Below are positions 33,882 to 42,477 of a stretch of DNA of 64,000 nucleotides, one piece after another; position 1 is the stretch's first letter, and every line of letters begins with the position of its first letter. Under the pieces are notes generated by a model, which did not search any database, was not told the DNA's origin, and saw only the letters and a program-made list of their open reading frames with translations. The stretch comes from Spiribacter sp. 1M189 (GTDB lineage Bacteria; Pseudomonadota; Gammaproteobacteria; Nitrococcales; Nitrococcaceae): positions 1,550,001-1,614,000 of the forward strand of contig NZ_JBAKFF010000001.1 of NCBI RefSeq assembly GCF_040838345.1, given 5' to 3'. The position numbers and the translations under genes are program-made.

Positions 33882-33895
33882 TTCGGGACAGCCAC
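33850..33895 (+). repeat. two GGGACAGCCAC copies flanking the GT2/GT4 gene junction
   Basis: Copies at 33850-33860 and 33885-33895, 35 bases apart, surround the overlapping ATGA stop/start at 33878-33881. Each is preceded by (A/T)TC and read as RDSH in the GT2 tail and the GT4 N-terminus. Confidence 0.8.
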
Positions 33896-34999
33896 CAACC
33901 GAAGGTTCTCATCGCGGCCGGTGATGGCCACATCACCGAGATCGAGATGATTAAAGGACTGCGCCGGGAAGGCATTAATATCCACGCGGCACTCGAGTCC
34001 ACTTCACCCCATCTAGAAGATTTAGAGGCCAGTGGCGTCCCAGTTCGGACACTGGATCTGCGGAGCAATATCGACCTACGGAACGCCCGTCAGATCCGCC
34101 GCTGGATAAAGCAAGAACACTTCGACATCGCCCACGGCCTGGCGAATCGCCAGGTCGCCAACTTCATCACCGCCAGCTATGGCCTGCCAAACAACGTCAT
34201 TGCCTATCGCGGCGCCATCGGACACGTTTCCCGGTGGGATCCTAGCTGCTATATCAAATGGTTAAATCCACGGATCGATAAAATCATCTGCGTATCAAAG
34301 GCGGTTGAACGCGATCTTGCCGCCAACGGCGTGAGATCCGACAAACTCATCACGATCTACAAAGGCCACGACCTCGCCTGGTACGAGAAGCTGGATCCCC
34401 ATGCCGCCCGCCGGTCAGTCAATGACGAATTCAGCATTCCGGATAGCGCCGTTTTAATCGGCATCGCAGCCAATATGCGGCCAGTCAAGGGGGCCGATCT
34501 CCTGCTGATGGCAATGCTCGAGCTCCCGGACCATGTCCATGCACTGCTCATCGGCGAGGCCCGCGACCCACAACTCGAAACACTTGCTGCCGATCCCCGT
34601 ATCCGCGATCGAGTCCACTTCACTGGCTTCCGGAAAGATGCTCCGCGCCTAATCGGCGCACTCGACATCAACACCGCACCGTCCAGGGGTCGCGAAGGCC
34701 TGACCAAGACGGTGATTGAAGGTATGGCCCAGCAAGTCCCCGCGGTCGTCTCTACGGCCGGCGGCCTACCGGAACTCGTGGATGACGGAATAACCGGTCG
34801 TGTCATCGCGATCGACGACCTGAACGGGCTTATCGACGCGCTGCTATCGCTGGTTGAGTGCGGTGATCTTCGTCAGAGAATGGGGCTGGCCGCAAAGACC
34901 GTCATAAAAGAAAAAATTAATATAGAACGAACTATAAGTTCAACCGCAGAAATATATCGCACTATCGAGTCAAATGGAGCATCTAAATTTGACCGATAA
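33878..34999 (+). CDS. glycosyltransferase family 4
   Basis: This 373-residue GT-B transferase has an N-terminal acceptor domain, ICVSKAVERDLAANGV in the middle and a C-terminal donor domain with GIAANMRPVKGADLLL, HFTGFRKDAPRLIGALD and the GT4 E-X7-E-like PSRGREGLTKTVIEGMAQQVPAV. It probably extends the LPS core; donor and linkage are unknown. It starts at an ATGA overlap with the GT2 and its last 26 bases overlap the first GT8. The 3' end becomes noticeably A+T-rich, in line with the following genes. Confidence 0.87.
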   Translation: MIRDSHQPKVLIAAGDGHITEIEMIKGLRREGINIHAALESTSPHLEDLEASGVPVRTLDLRSNIDLRNARQIRRWIKQEHFDIAHGLANRQVANFITASYGLPNNVIAYRGAIGHVSRWDPSCYIKWLNPRIDKIICVSKAVERDLAANGVRSDKLITIYKGHDLAWYEKLDPHAARRSVNDEFSIPDSAVLIGIAANMRPVKGADLLLMAMLELPDHVHALLIGEARDPQLETLAADPRIRDRVHFTGFRKDAPRLIGALDINTAPSRGREGLTKTVIEGMAQQVPAVVSTAGGLPELVDDGITGRVIAIDDLNGLIDALLSLVECGDLRQRMGLAAKTVIKEKINIERTISSTAEIYRTIESNGASKFDR

Positions 35000-35915
35000 G
35001 AAAATCCATATTGCTGCTGCAACTGACTCAAACTATGCCCAGCATATTTGCGTACTCTCGACATCTGTCCTTTGCAATTCAAAAGATCCCGGCAATATAT
35101 TTTTCCATATCCTGGACTGCGGCATAAAAAAGGCCGAAAAAAACTTAATCGCTGACAATATAAGAGGTTTCTCCGGCAACGTTTATTTCCTTGAGGTTGA
35201 CGCACACCAACTATCGGCACTGCCCAATACAAGGCATACTAAGGCATCTTATGCACGGTTGTTTGCACCCGACCTACTACCACGCGAGATCTCGCGACTA
35301 ATCTATCTTGATTCGGATATCATCGTCCTCGACGATGTCTCGGGACTTTATACTTTCCCGCTCGACGGTAAAATAATCGCTGCTGCCAGGGACTTTTCCA
35401 CATCCTCCGGCGAAAGGCTAGGTCTCGGGCATGGGAACTACTTTAACTCCGGCGTCCTCTTGCTGGATCTGAACCAATGGCGGGAAAGAAGTCTAAGCGA
35501 TGTGATAAAAGGGCATTTGATAGAGGCTCCTAGTGCCTTTCACTTCGCTGATCAGGATGCCCTCAACATCACTTTCAGCAGCTCATGGAAGGAACTCCCC
35601 CCCCGCTGGAATACACAGCTTGGCGTCTATAATAGCCGTCGAGAAAAGTGGGCGGGGCTTGGATTCAAAAAGGACGATCTTGCAGCAGCATTGAGAAACC
35701 CAGCAATCGTTCACTACATCAATAACAGCAAACCGTGGCTATATAAATCAACGCATCCTTTAAAAAGTCTTTATTGGCACTACCTACAGATGACTCCGTT
35801 CCGCGACTATCGCTATCCGGACAAGAACATCCGCACCATGATTAAAAAATCCATCGACCTGAAGCGGATTGCAAAAGGAATCAGATGCCGAAGGGCGTTC
35901 GCGGGGAGAATATGA
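34974..35915 (+). CDS. glycosyltransferase family 8 (first of two)
   Basis: This retaining GT8 of 313 residues has IHIAAATDSNYAQHICVLSTSV at the start, the metal-binding DxD in RLIYLDSDIIVLDDV, GNYFNSGVLLLDLNQWR, DQDALNITF and HYINNSKPW. These match LPS core galactosyl/glucosyltransferases such as WaaI/WaaJ. Its base composition is clearly more A+T-rich than its neighbours (AAA, AAT and ATA codons are frequent), suggesting recent horizontal acquisition. The ATG overlaps the GT4 end by 26 bases; its stop overlaps the next GT8. Confidence 0.9.
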   Translation: MEHLNLTDKKIHIAAATDSNYAQHICVLSTSVLCNSKDPGNIFFHILDCGIKKAEKNLIADNIRGFSGNVYFLEVDAHQLSALPNTRHTKASYARLFAPDLLPREISRLIYLDSDIIVLDDVSGLYTFPLDGKIIAAARDFSTSSGERLGLGHGNYFNSGVLLLDLNQWRERSLSDVIKGHLIEAPSAFHFADQDALNITFSSSWKELPPRWNTQLGVYNSRREKWAGLGFKKDDLAAALRNPAIVHYINNSKPWLYKSTHPLKSLYWHYLQMTPFRDYRYPDKNIRTMIKKSIDLKRIAKGIRCRRAFAGRI

Positions 35916-36862
35916 AGAAATTGGATGTTGTACTGAGCGCAGACGAGCGGTACGCCGAGCATCTTTCTGTCGTTCTAGTCTCTACGCTCATGAACTGTTC
36001 CGACCCGGGCCGAATCCGATTCACAATACTTGACGGCGGCCTTCATCCGGAAACCGCAGACCGGCTGTCTGCACTGGTGGAAGGCTATGGCGCCAACATG
36101 GTTCTCAGCTCCCAATCGCAGGCGCTTTATCAGAACTTTCCAGTGAATGCGGAGCGGATGAGCGTAGCGGCCTACTATCGAATCTCGATCGCGGAGATTT
36201 TACCCAGCGATGTCGCGCGAGCGCTTTATCTGGATTGTGACCTAGTGATTGAAAGGGACATTCTCGAACTAGTGACCTTCTCCATTGATCACGATATGGC
36301 GGTGGCGGCGGTCGAGGACATATCCAGGACGCCCGCATATCAGCGCCTCGACATCCCGCCACATCACTACTTCAACTCAGGGGTCCTGTTGTTGAACCTT
36401 CCTTACTGGCGACGCCATTCAATAGGGGAACAGGTGAGACAATTCAAGGACCGATTCGCGGAAAAGCTCACAACGAACGATCAGTGCGCGCTGAACGGGG
36501 TCCTCTGGGATCGATGGGTACGGATGCCCTTGTTGTGGAATCAGCAGTCCGGGGTTTACAGGCGGCGTATGCGGCGATCGGGCATCACCGGATACAGCGA
36601 GGCGGACTTTCGGCAGGCCATCAAATCACCGGGAATAATCCACTACGTCGGAGCACGGAAGCCATGGGGCGCAGTCTGCCCCCACCCGCTCCGTGACCGG
36701 TACCATTACTACCGGGCGCGAACACCGTGGCCATACCGCCGGAAGGCCTCCATGTCAGAATATTTAGTGCGCGTACGGAAGGCCCATCACTATTTAAAGG
36801 GAGCCTACTACCGCCGCCAGTATGTCGGTGGCGCAGGCGGAAGGGGGCAATCCCCGAACTGA
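35912..36862 (+). CDS. glycosyltransferase family 8 (second of two)
   Basis: The roughly 316-residue GT8 parallels the previous gene: LDVVLSADERYAEHLSVVLVSTL at the start, RALYLDCDLVIERDI (DxD), HHYFNSGVLLLNLPYW, NDQCALNGV and HYVGARKPW. The start at 35912 has a GGGGAGAA site and overlaps the previous stop (ATGA). G+C returns towards the window average, so this is not a recent tandem duplicate of the first GT8. It is probably a second core hexosyltransferase. The convergent GT4 begins its stop 25 bases later. Confidence 0.9.
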   Translation: MKKLDVVLSADERYAEHLSVVLVSTLMNCSDPGRIRFTILDGGLHPETADRLSALVEGYGANMVLSSQSQALYQNFPVNAERMSVAAYYRISIAEILPSDVARALYLDCDLVIERDILELVTFSIDHDMAVAAVEDISRTPAYQRLDIPPHHYFNSGVLLLNLPYWRRHSIGEQVRQFKDRFAEKLTTNDQCALNGVLWDRWVRMPLLWNQQSGVYRRRMRRSGITGYSEADFRQAIKSPGIIHYVGARKPWGAVCPHPLRDRYHYYRARTPWPYRRKASMSEYLVRVRKAHHYLKGAYYRRQYVGGAGGRGQSPN

Positions 36863-36886
36863 CCGCTATGTCTATCTGCGGCCGAG

Positions 36887-38023
36887 TCAATTCCTTTGGT
36901 AGTGTTCGATCAGCTTTCGCGCGTGTCCGGACATGGAGAACGCAGCTTCCACCCGTTGCCGCGCGGTTTCCTCCATCCGTGATCGGTCGTGCGGGTTGTC
37001 CATCAAATCGTTGATGGCGGCCGCCCAGGCGTCTGCGTCATCTGGACTGACAAGCCTTCCGCCGCCAGATCCGATAACCTCAGGGATAGCGCCGGTTTCG
37101 GCGCCAACAACCGCGGTACCTGCGGCCATTGCCTCTACAACGCCGAGACCGAAAGCTTCGTTGCGCGATGGCACGCAGACAACATCCATCGCTTTAAGCC
37201 ATTCCAGGATATTTTTCTGGAACCCGAGGAAGTGGATATTCGCATCAACCTTTTGCTCGCTTATCTCCGACTGAAGCTGTCCAAGGAATCTGACATCCTC
37301 GCTGTTTCCAGTGTCGGTGGCGCCAATCACAACTGCAGTCCAGTCATCCGTGCTCCGTCGCCGGCGCAGCGCGCCCAACGCCCTGACCCATTCCAGATGA
37401 CCCTTGTCACGACTTATACGGGCCGGCAACCCGATCACGAACCGTGACGGATCAATACCGATCGACCCGAGCAGCTGCTCGCGCGCCCCATCACCGAAAG
37501 GGAACTCAAAGTCCGTCAAATCCACCCCGGGGTAGAGACGCGATATCTTTTCCGGACAAACCGGAAACGCAGCGATATTGCGTTGATATGTCGCATCGCT
37601 AATTGAAAAGATCCGGTTCACCTTCCCGTACGCCCATCGGTGATAGACGTCTTTCTTGGGTTTAGTCACGCCCATATGATCGGTAAAGAAGAGCTGGAGC
37701 TCCGGATTCAGGGCAACGCATAGAGCCGCGATACGCATATCACCCGATTTGTGTGCATGGAGAACCCGGATGTTGTTGTGCTGTATGTAGTCGAGGACTC
37801 GCTTGATCCACAACGGTGCCAGTTTCATGCCTGGAATTTCCAGGCAAGGCAAGCCGGCGGAGACAAAGCTCTCAGCAACCCGCGATCCCCGGGCGGCAAG
37901 CCCATGGGCTTCCCAGCCCAACATCCGCAGAGCCTGGGCTGCCCGGGCCGGATACATTTCAAGACCGCCCCAGCTCCGGGACAGGCACATGTGGAGTACT
38001 TTCTCGGGGACTGGCTCGGTCAT
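36887..38023 (-). CDS. glycosyltransferase family 4
   Basis: The 378-residue GT-B enzyme has an N-terminal LHMCLSRSWGGLEMYP loop, HAHKSGDMRIAAL, FSISDATYQRNI and the donor domain IGLPARISRDKGHLEWV, HFLGFQKNILEWL and VPSRNEAFGLGVVEAMAAGTAVV with the GT4 E-X7-E. It is probably an LPS core or O-chain transferase. It is last in the long minus-strand run from glnE. An exact dispersed word (37978) is antisense here, encoding CLS in the N-terminal loop, at a position where GT4 proteins often have small residues. Confidence 0.9.
   Translation of the reverse strand: MTEPVPEKVLHMCLSRSWGGLEMYPARAAQALRMLGWEAHGLAARGSRVAESFVSAGLPCLEIPGMKLAPLWIKRVLDYIQHNNIRVLHAHKSGDMRIAALCVALNPELQLFFTDHMGVTKPKKDVYHRWAYGKVNRIFSISDATYQRNIAAFPVCPEKISRLYPGVDLTDFEFPFGDGAREQLLGSIGIDPSRFVIGLPARISRDKGHLEWVRALGALRRRRSTDDWTAVVIGATDTGNSEDVRFLGQLQSEISEQKVDANIHFLGFQKNILEWLKAMDVVCVPSRNEAFGLGVVEAMAAGTAVVGAETGAIPEVIGSGGGRLVSPDDADAWAAAINDLMDNPHDRSRMEETARQRVEAAFSMSGHARKLIEHYQRN
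37978..37988 (+). repeat. dispersed 11-mer GGGACAGGCAC
   Basis: Exact copy, antisense to the minus-strand GT4 gene, which reads it as CLS in HMCLSRSWGG. Confidence 0.8.
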
Positions 38024-38031
38024 GAAATCGC

Positions 38032-39051
38032 CTACAGGAAAGCTCGACTGATGGCGACTGCAACCTCGGAGAGATCTATTTCCGCCATATCTGATTCACC
38101 CGCGCTCTGTGGCGGGGAAAAGGCAAGCCGCCGCGCCGCCTCATTGGTGGTCTGCCACCTTAAGGCCGTCGATGATCGTCGATTGGGGTAAAACCCAACC
38201 GTTCTGGCATTCAGCGCACCGGCAATATGCAATGGCCCGGTCGAACCGCTGATGAAAGCCTGACCCAATGCGATCAGCTTCGCAAAGGTAATCAGTCCGT
38301 CGCTCGAATCATGGTGCGCAACGCCCCGGCGGCGGACCCCGCGTACCACTTCGGCCGCAATAGATGACTCGCCGGGCCCACTCGTCACGAGCACAAAGAC
38401 ATCAGGGGCATCAATCGCGTCGATCAGTCGCGCATAAGCCGATGGACTGAGATTCGCTGCCGAACCTCCACTGCCCGGATGCACCAGGAGGAGCCGGTCT
38501 GAATCGGCAAACCCGTACTTGCGCTGGCACTGATGGCGAAGCCGCTCGAGTGCACTGCCATCAAAAGCCAGGAAGGGTGGGTCCGGCCGGTCCGGCAGTG
38601 GGATATGCCAGTCCTCTGCGAAGCGCCGGATCAGATCGCAGTTGTACTCGAACTCGGGCTTCAACGACTTGGACCGGCGCTGGATCAGCCGATCGGTCAG
38701 CCAGAGCTGGGCGAGTTTGCTGGCCGGTCCCAGCCGATAACCGATGCATCCCCTGACTAGCGCCCGCAGGGTAGGGGTATCGTTGTGCAAAACGATCGAG
38801 GCATCGAAACCGGCGGACTCGAGCCGTGTAGCCAACGCGACGCCGGGTTGGGCATCATCCACGATGACCTCATCGATGTGCGGGCAATGCGCCGCCATAT
38901 CGGCAACTGCCCTCGAGACCAGAACACCGATCCGACCAGCCGGCATCATTTCCCGTAACCAGGCGAGCGCCGGCCACGCCAGCATGAAATCGCCGAGCTT
39001 GTCGTTACGGACAACCAGAACGCTCGGCAAGAAACCTCTACTCCTGCGCAT
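38032..39051 (-). CDS. glycosyltransferase family 9 (LPS heptosyltransferase-like)
   Basis: This 339-residue GT9 protein has VLVVRNDKLGDFMLAWPAL at the start (the Asp of KLGD is the usual catalytic position), LLLVHPGSGGSAANLS and AFISGSTGPLHIAGALNARTVGFYP near the end. It is more distant from WaaF and resembles WaaQ-like or uncharacterised heptosyltransferases. I start at the ATG at 39051, which overlaps the upstream ligase stop by 14 bases; a start 54 bases earlier would extend deep into that gene. The GT4 downstream starts 8 bases after its stop. Confidence 0.87.
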   Translation of the reverse strand: MRRSRGFLPSVLVVRNDKLGDFMLAWPALAWLREMMPAGRIGVLVSRAVADMAAHCPHIDEVIVDDAQPGVALATRLESAGFDASIVLHNDTPTLRALVRGCIGYRLGPASKLAQLWLTDRLIQRRSKSLKPEFEYNCDLIRRFAEDWHIPLPDRPDPPFLAFDGSALERLRHQCQRKYGFADSDRLLLVHPGSGGSAANLSPSAYARLIDAIDAPDVFVLVTSGPGESSIAAEVVRGVRRRGVAHHDSSDGLITFAKLIALGQAFISGSTGPLHIAGALNARTVGFYPNRRSSTALRWQTTNEAARRLAFSPPQSAGESDMAEIDLSEVAVAISRAFL

Positions 39052-40303
39052 GCTGACGCTGACGCTCAACCAGGCCACCGGTGATGACTGCCAGCCAGAA
39101 AGCATAGGTCATCACGCCATTATTTGAACCCAGGGCGTTATGAGCCATCCCGTAGGTCACGAAGTTGGTCACAAGCATCGCACCGGCTGTGGCCAGGATA
39201 CAGGTCTCCCGATCAACACTCCGTATAAGCCTCTTCATGAAAAACGCCAGGGGGACGGCATAAACCGCAAAGAGCCAGATCGCACCGAACAACCCCTTTT
39301 TGGCAAGCACGTTGAGCCAGTCGTTATGCGCATGATTGAACGTTGCGATTTCTTCGGCAATCACATCCCGATCGGCCATTGATGCCATCTCGGACCGATA
39401 ACCACTTTCTCCCCAGCCGAATAGGGGACGTTGCTGAAAAAGCTGTATGGCACCCGACCAGATCTGAAACCTCTGGCCGACCGAACCGGGCGATGTCCCT
39501 TGGGAATATGCCTCAAGATCCTGCGCGGTCTCGGTAACACGCTGAGCCACACCCGACTGCGGGATTACGGCAGCCGTTACGGCCAGCGTCAGCATTGCGA
39601 GCAGTAGGCCGCCAAGCAGGCGCTTATGCCCCAACCGTACCAGCGTGAAACCCGCGAGGACGAGCAGAGGCAGCAGACTAATCCAGCTGGAGCGGCTACC
39701 CGAGAGCAGCACCATGACCAGCGCCGAGAGACCGCCGATTGCAGCGAACAGCGCATGGACGTATCGACGCTCCACCGTCAGAAACCAGACCCCGCCTAGA
39801 ACCGAGAGACTAAAGAAAAGCGCTCCTAGATTTCCCAGGTGTTCCGGGCCAACAAAACCTGTTGCCCTGGGCGCCCCCTCCAGCGCCGTTTGCCAGAGGG
39901 CAACAACACAGCCGCCGATCGACCCTAGTGCAATCCCGACCCATACCACTCCCCAGTCAAGCCGATACTTGGCGAGCGCAACGAGGCATAGGGAGGCGAA
40001 GAGCAACCGACTCGGCTGATCCAAGGCATCGATGCCACGACCCCTGAGCATGGCCTCAAGCATCCAGACAAGAGAGTAGGCCACCATAACGATGAAAACC
40101 CACGATTCGGCACTGCCGAGACGACGGAAATCCCGCCCCCTGACCCGGATAACGCTCACAATCAGCAGGAGCAGGGCGCCAATCGAATAGCCAGAGGGCA
40201 GAACAAGGGCCAAAGCGGCCATCAGGAAAACCGCGAGGGTAAGCCAGCGGGGGGCGGTGGATTGATGGAATGCGGCCAACAACCCGTTTACCTTCTCAGT
40301 CAC
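39038..40303 (-). CDS. O-antigen ligase family membrane protein
   Basis: This 421-residue protein has about ten membrane segments and the Wzy/WaaL signature region: [11 protein letters not shown] (conserved Arg), a large periplasmic loop with [20 protein letters not shown], and [15 protein letters not shown] (the conserved His). These are features of O-antigen ligases and polymerases; placement beside core genes favours ligase. The GTG start at 40303 overlaps the hldD stop; a longer upstream frame would run through hldD. Internal sequence is hydrophobic throughout. Confidence 0.83.
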   Translation of the reverse strand: MTEKVNGLLAAFHQSTAPRWLTLAVFLMAALALVLPSGYSIGALLLLIVSVIRVRGRDFRRLGSAESWVFIVMVAYSLVWMLEAMLRGRGIDALDQPSRLLFASLCLVALAKYRLDWGVVWVGIALGSIGGCVVALWQTALEGAPRATGFVGPEHLGNLGALFFSLSVLGGVWFLTVERRYVHALFAAIGGLSALVMVLLSGSRSSWISLLPLLVLAGFTLVRLGHKRLLGGLLLAMLTLAVTAAVIPQSGVAQRVTETAQDLEAYSQGTSPGSVGQRFQIWSGAIQLFQQRPLFGWGESGYRSEMASMADRDVIAEEIATFNHAHNDWLNVLAKKGLFGAIWLFAVYAVPLAFFMKRLIRSVDRETCILATAGAMLVTNFVTYGMAHNALGSNNGVMTYAFWLAVITGGLVERQRQHAQE

Positions 40304-41240
40304 TCCCGACCAGCCACTCCATGTAATCCCTGACTCCCGCTCGGACATCCCGAAACTCACCCGGATATCCGGCATCCCGCAACCGAGAGACATCCGCCTC
40401 GGTAAAGCTCTGATAACGGTCGCGCAGCTGATCCGGGAAAGGAATGTACTCAACCTCTCCCCGACCAAAGTACTCGATCACACCATGAGCGATGTGGTTG
40501 AAGGGTTCGGCTCGCCCCGTGCCGCAATTGAACACGCCACTCACCCCCGGATTCTCCAGTAACCAGCGCTTTACCGCGACCGTATCTTCCACGTAGACGA
40601 AGTCGCGCCGCTGTTCGCCATCGTCGTAGCCGTCACAACCCTCGAAAAGCCGTACTTTGCCGTCGGCGTGCAACTGCTGGTAGTGATGATAGGCAACACT
40701 CGCCATACCGCCCTTGTGCTGCTCGCGCGGGCCATAGACGTTGAAATAGCGCAATCCGGCCACCTGACTTCCGGCCCTCGGCAACCTCGCTTCGACATAC
40801 TGGTCGAAAAGCGCCTTGGAATAACCGTAGACGTTTAACGGCCGCTCCTCGCCAATCCGCTCGCGGAAATCGTGACCGGCGCCATAAACCGCCGCCGATG
40901 AGGCGTAGATGAACGGAATGCGATAAGCCAGGCAGATATTCAGCGCCTGCTTCGAGTACTCGAAGTTGTTCTCCATCATGTAGCGGCCATCCCACTCGGT
41001 GGTATCCGAACAGGCACCCAGATGAAAAACCGCGTCAACGGCCTCGTCCCCGTTCTCCACCAACCAGTCGAGAAACTGATTCTGATCCAGGTAGTCGGCG
41101 ACACCGGCATCGCGGATGTTGAGAAACTTTGTGCCATCGGTCAGATCGTCGACCACGAGCACATCGTCGCGACCCTCCGCATTGAGCCCATGGACAAGAT
41201 TGCTACCGATGAAACCCGCACCGCCAGTTACAACAATCAC
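40296..41240 (-). CDS. hldD: ADP-L-glycero-D-manno-heptose 6-epimerase
   Basis: HldD epimerises ADP-D,D-heptose to the L,D form used for the inner core. The 314-residue SDR enzyme starts [20 protein letters not shown], has [32 protein letters not shown], the catalytic [10 protein letters not shown] and [14 protein letters not shown]. All are diagnostic. It follows an lpxL-type gene and is coupled to the ligase. With hldE at 28.4 kb it supplies ADP-heptose to waaF and the GT9 enzymes. Confidence 0.97.
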   Translation of the reverse strand: MIVVTGGAGFIGSNLVHGLNAEGRDDVLVVDDLTDGTKFLNIRDAGVADYLDQNQFLDWLVENGDEAVDAVFHLGACSDTTEWDGRYMMENNFEYSKQALNICLAYRIPFIYASSAAVYGAGHDFRERIGEERPLNVYGYSKALFDQYVEARLPRAGSQVAGLRYFNVYGPREQHKGGMASVAYHHYQQLHADGKVRLFEGCDGYDDGEQRRDFVYVEDTVAVKRWLLENPGVSGVFNCGTGRAEPFNHIAHGVIEYFGRGEVEYIPFPDQLRDRYQSFTEADVSRLRDAGYPGEFRDVRAGVRDYMEWLVGSD

Positions 41241-41253
41241 GATTCACCTTCCT

Positions 41254-42150
41254 TCACTCATACGGATTCCCCCAACCCTCCGGCCGCCGCGAAAATCGCC
41301 GGTACGTCCACTGATACTGCTCCGGACATTCGCGCACAACCTTCTCTATCTCCCGATTAAGCGCCGTGGCGGCCACTTCCGGGTCTGCATCTCCGACCGG
41401 TTCCGTCACTCGTCGCCAGTGCAGTCGATAGCCAGCGCCATGCTCCAGCCGTTCCGCCCAACCGATGACCACCGGCGCATCGGTGCGCGCCGCCAGTTTG
41501 CCGAATAACGTCATGGTTTTCGCGCGGCGGCCAAAGAATGGAACGAACACACCCTCACCCGGCGGGGACTGATCCGGCAGCACGCCCACGGCTTCGCCAG
41601 CCTTGAGCGCCTTGAACAGGGCCCGGATTCCGGAGGGTCGTGCGGGCCAGAATATGGCCCCACTCCGCGATCGGCCGCGATTCAGCAACATCTCCAGATC
41701 GGCCCAGCGTGGTGGACGGTAGAGCGCATGGAGCCTGACGCGCTGCGCAAGCCACATCTGCAGCAACTCCCAGGCACCGTGATGCGGCGCGATGACCAGC
41801 AGCCCCCGGCCCTCGGCGAGCGCTCCATCCACTTCATCCGCGCCCTCCACCGAACGAATCAATCCCAGCACCCGGGGCACTGGCCATTTCCAGAGCGCAG
41901 CCAACTCAAACAACCCCTTGGCATTCTCACGCAACGCCGCACGCGCCAGCCTCTCGCGCTCCTCCACCGACAACTCGGGAAAGCAGAGCTCGACGTTGAC
42001 CCGGGCGACATGCCGCTCCTCCCGGTGCAACCGCTCGCTCAACCAGGCGACGGCGCGACCCAGGCGATGCAATGCCGGCAGGGAGAGATGGGAGAACAAT
42101 CCGAGAAGGCAGTCGATGGCCCTGCCACGACCACGCAGCGGCTGTTCCAT
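41254..42150 (-). CDS. LPS lipid A acyltransferase, LpxL/HtrB family (second copy)
   Basis: The product carries the family's VARVNVELCFPELS, the catalytic HX4E in IAPHHGAWELLQMW, RPSGIRALFKALKAGE, GVLPDQSPPGEGVFVPFFGRRAKTMTL and YQWTYRRFSRRPEG. It is only distantly similar to the copy at 29.9 kb, so the two are likely specialised for different acyl positions. I use the ATG at 42150 with an ACGCGGA site. A GTG at 42195, overlapping the zinc-finger stop as GTGA, is also possible. It lies upstream of hldD in the same minus-strand unit. Confidence 0.88.
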   Translation of the reverse strand: MEQPLRGRGRAIDCLLGLFSHLSLPALHRLGRAVAWLSERLHREERHVARVNVELCFPELSVEERERLARAALRENAKGLFELAALWKWPVPRVLGLIRSVEGADEVDGALAEGRGLLVIAPHHGAWELLQMWLAQRVRLHALYRPPRWADLEMLLNRGRSRSGAIFWPARPSGIRALFKALKAGEAVGVLPDQSPPGEGVFVPFFGRRAKTMTLFGKLAARTDAPVVIGWAERLEHGAGYRLHWRRVTEPVGDADPEVAATALNREIEKVVRECPEQYQWTYRRFSRRPEGWGNPYE

Positions 42151-42191
42151 ATCCGCGTCAGCCGCTGCCGGGGAGGCGGGAGACGGCGGTT

Positions 42192-42446
42192 TCACTCCCG
42201 GCGGTGATGCTCGGCCAGCGCCGGATCGTCCGGATCAAAGTCACGGATGAAGTACTCGGCACCGCAATAGGGACACTTGCCTTCGCCGGTCTTGTGAACC
42301 GGAATATAGACCTTGGGATGGCTGTTCCAGAGGTACATGCCCGGCATGGGGCAGGAGAGCGGGAGGTCATCGACGGTGACCTCGTAGCGGTTCTCGCTAT
42401 TCGGCTTGATCAGATCGGGGCGATCGTGAGTTTGCGGATCAGGCAC
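42192..42446 (-). CDS. zinc-finger (CHCC, NDUFS6-like) protein
   Basis: This 84-residue protein ends in a CHCC zinc site: LSCPMPGMYLWNSHPKVYIPV with Cys and His, then GKCPYCGAEYFI with two Cys. Bacterial members are homologous to the mitochondrial complex I subunit NDUFS6 but have no settled role. It sits between ilvE and an lpxL-type gene, the same place seen in many Gammaproteobacteria. Confidence 0.85.
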   Translation of the reverse strand: MPDPQTHDRPDLIKPNSENRYEVTVDDLPLSCPMPGMYLWNSHPKVYIPVHKTGEGKCPYCGAEYFIRDFDPDDPALAEHHRRE

Positions 42447-42477
42447 GGCAGTCTCCTCGAATCAGTCTCCGGCCGCG

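Noticed and set aside
14105-38000. CRISPR array as an explanation of the repeated word
   Set aside because: Copies are irregularly spaced over 24 kb, in both orientations and inside genes; there are no regular spacers or cas genes.
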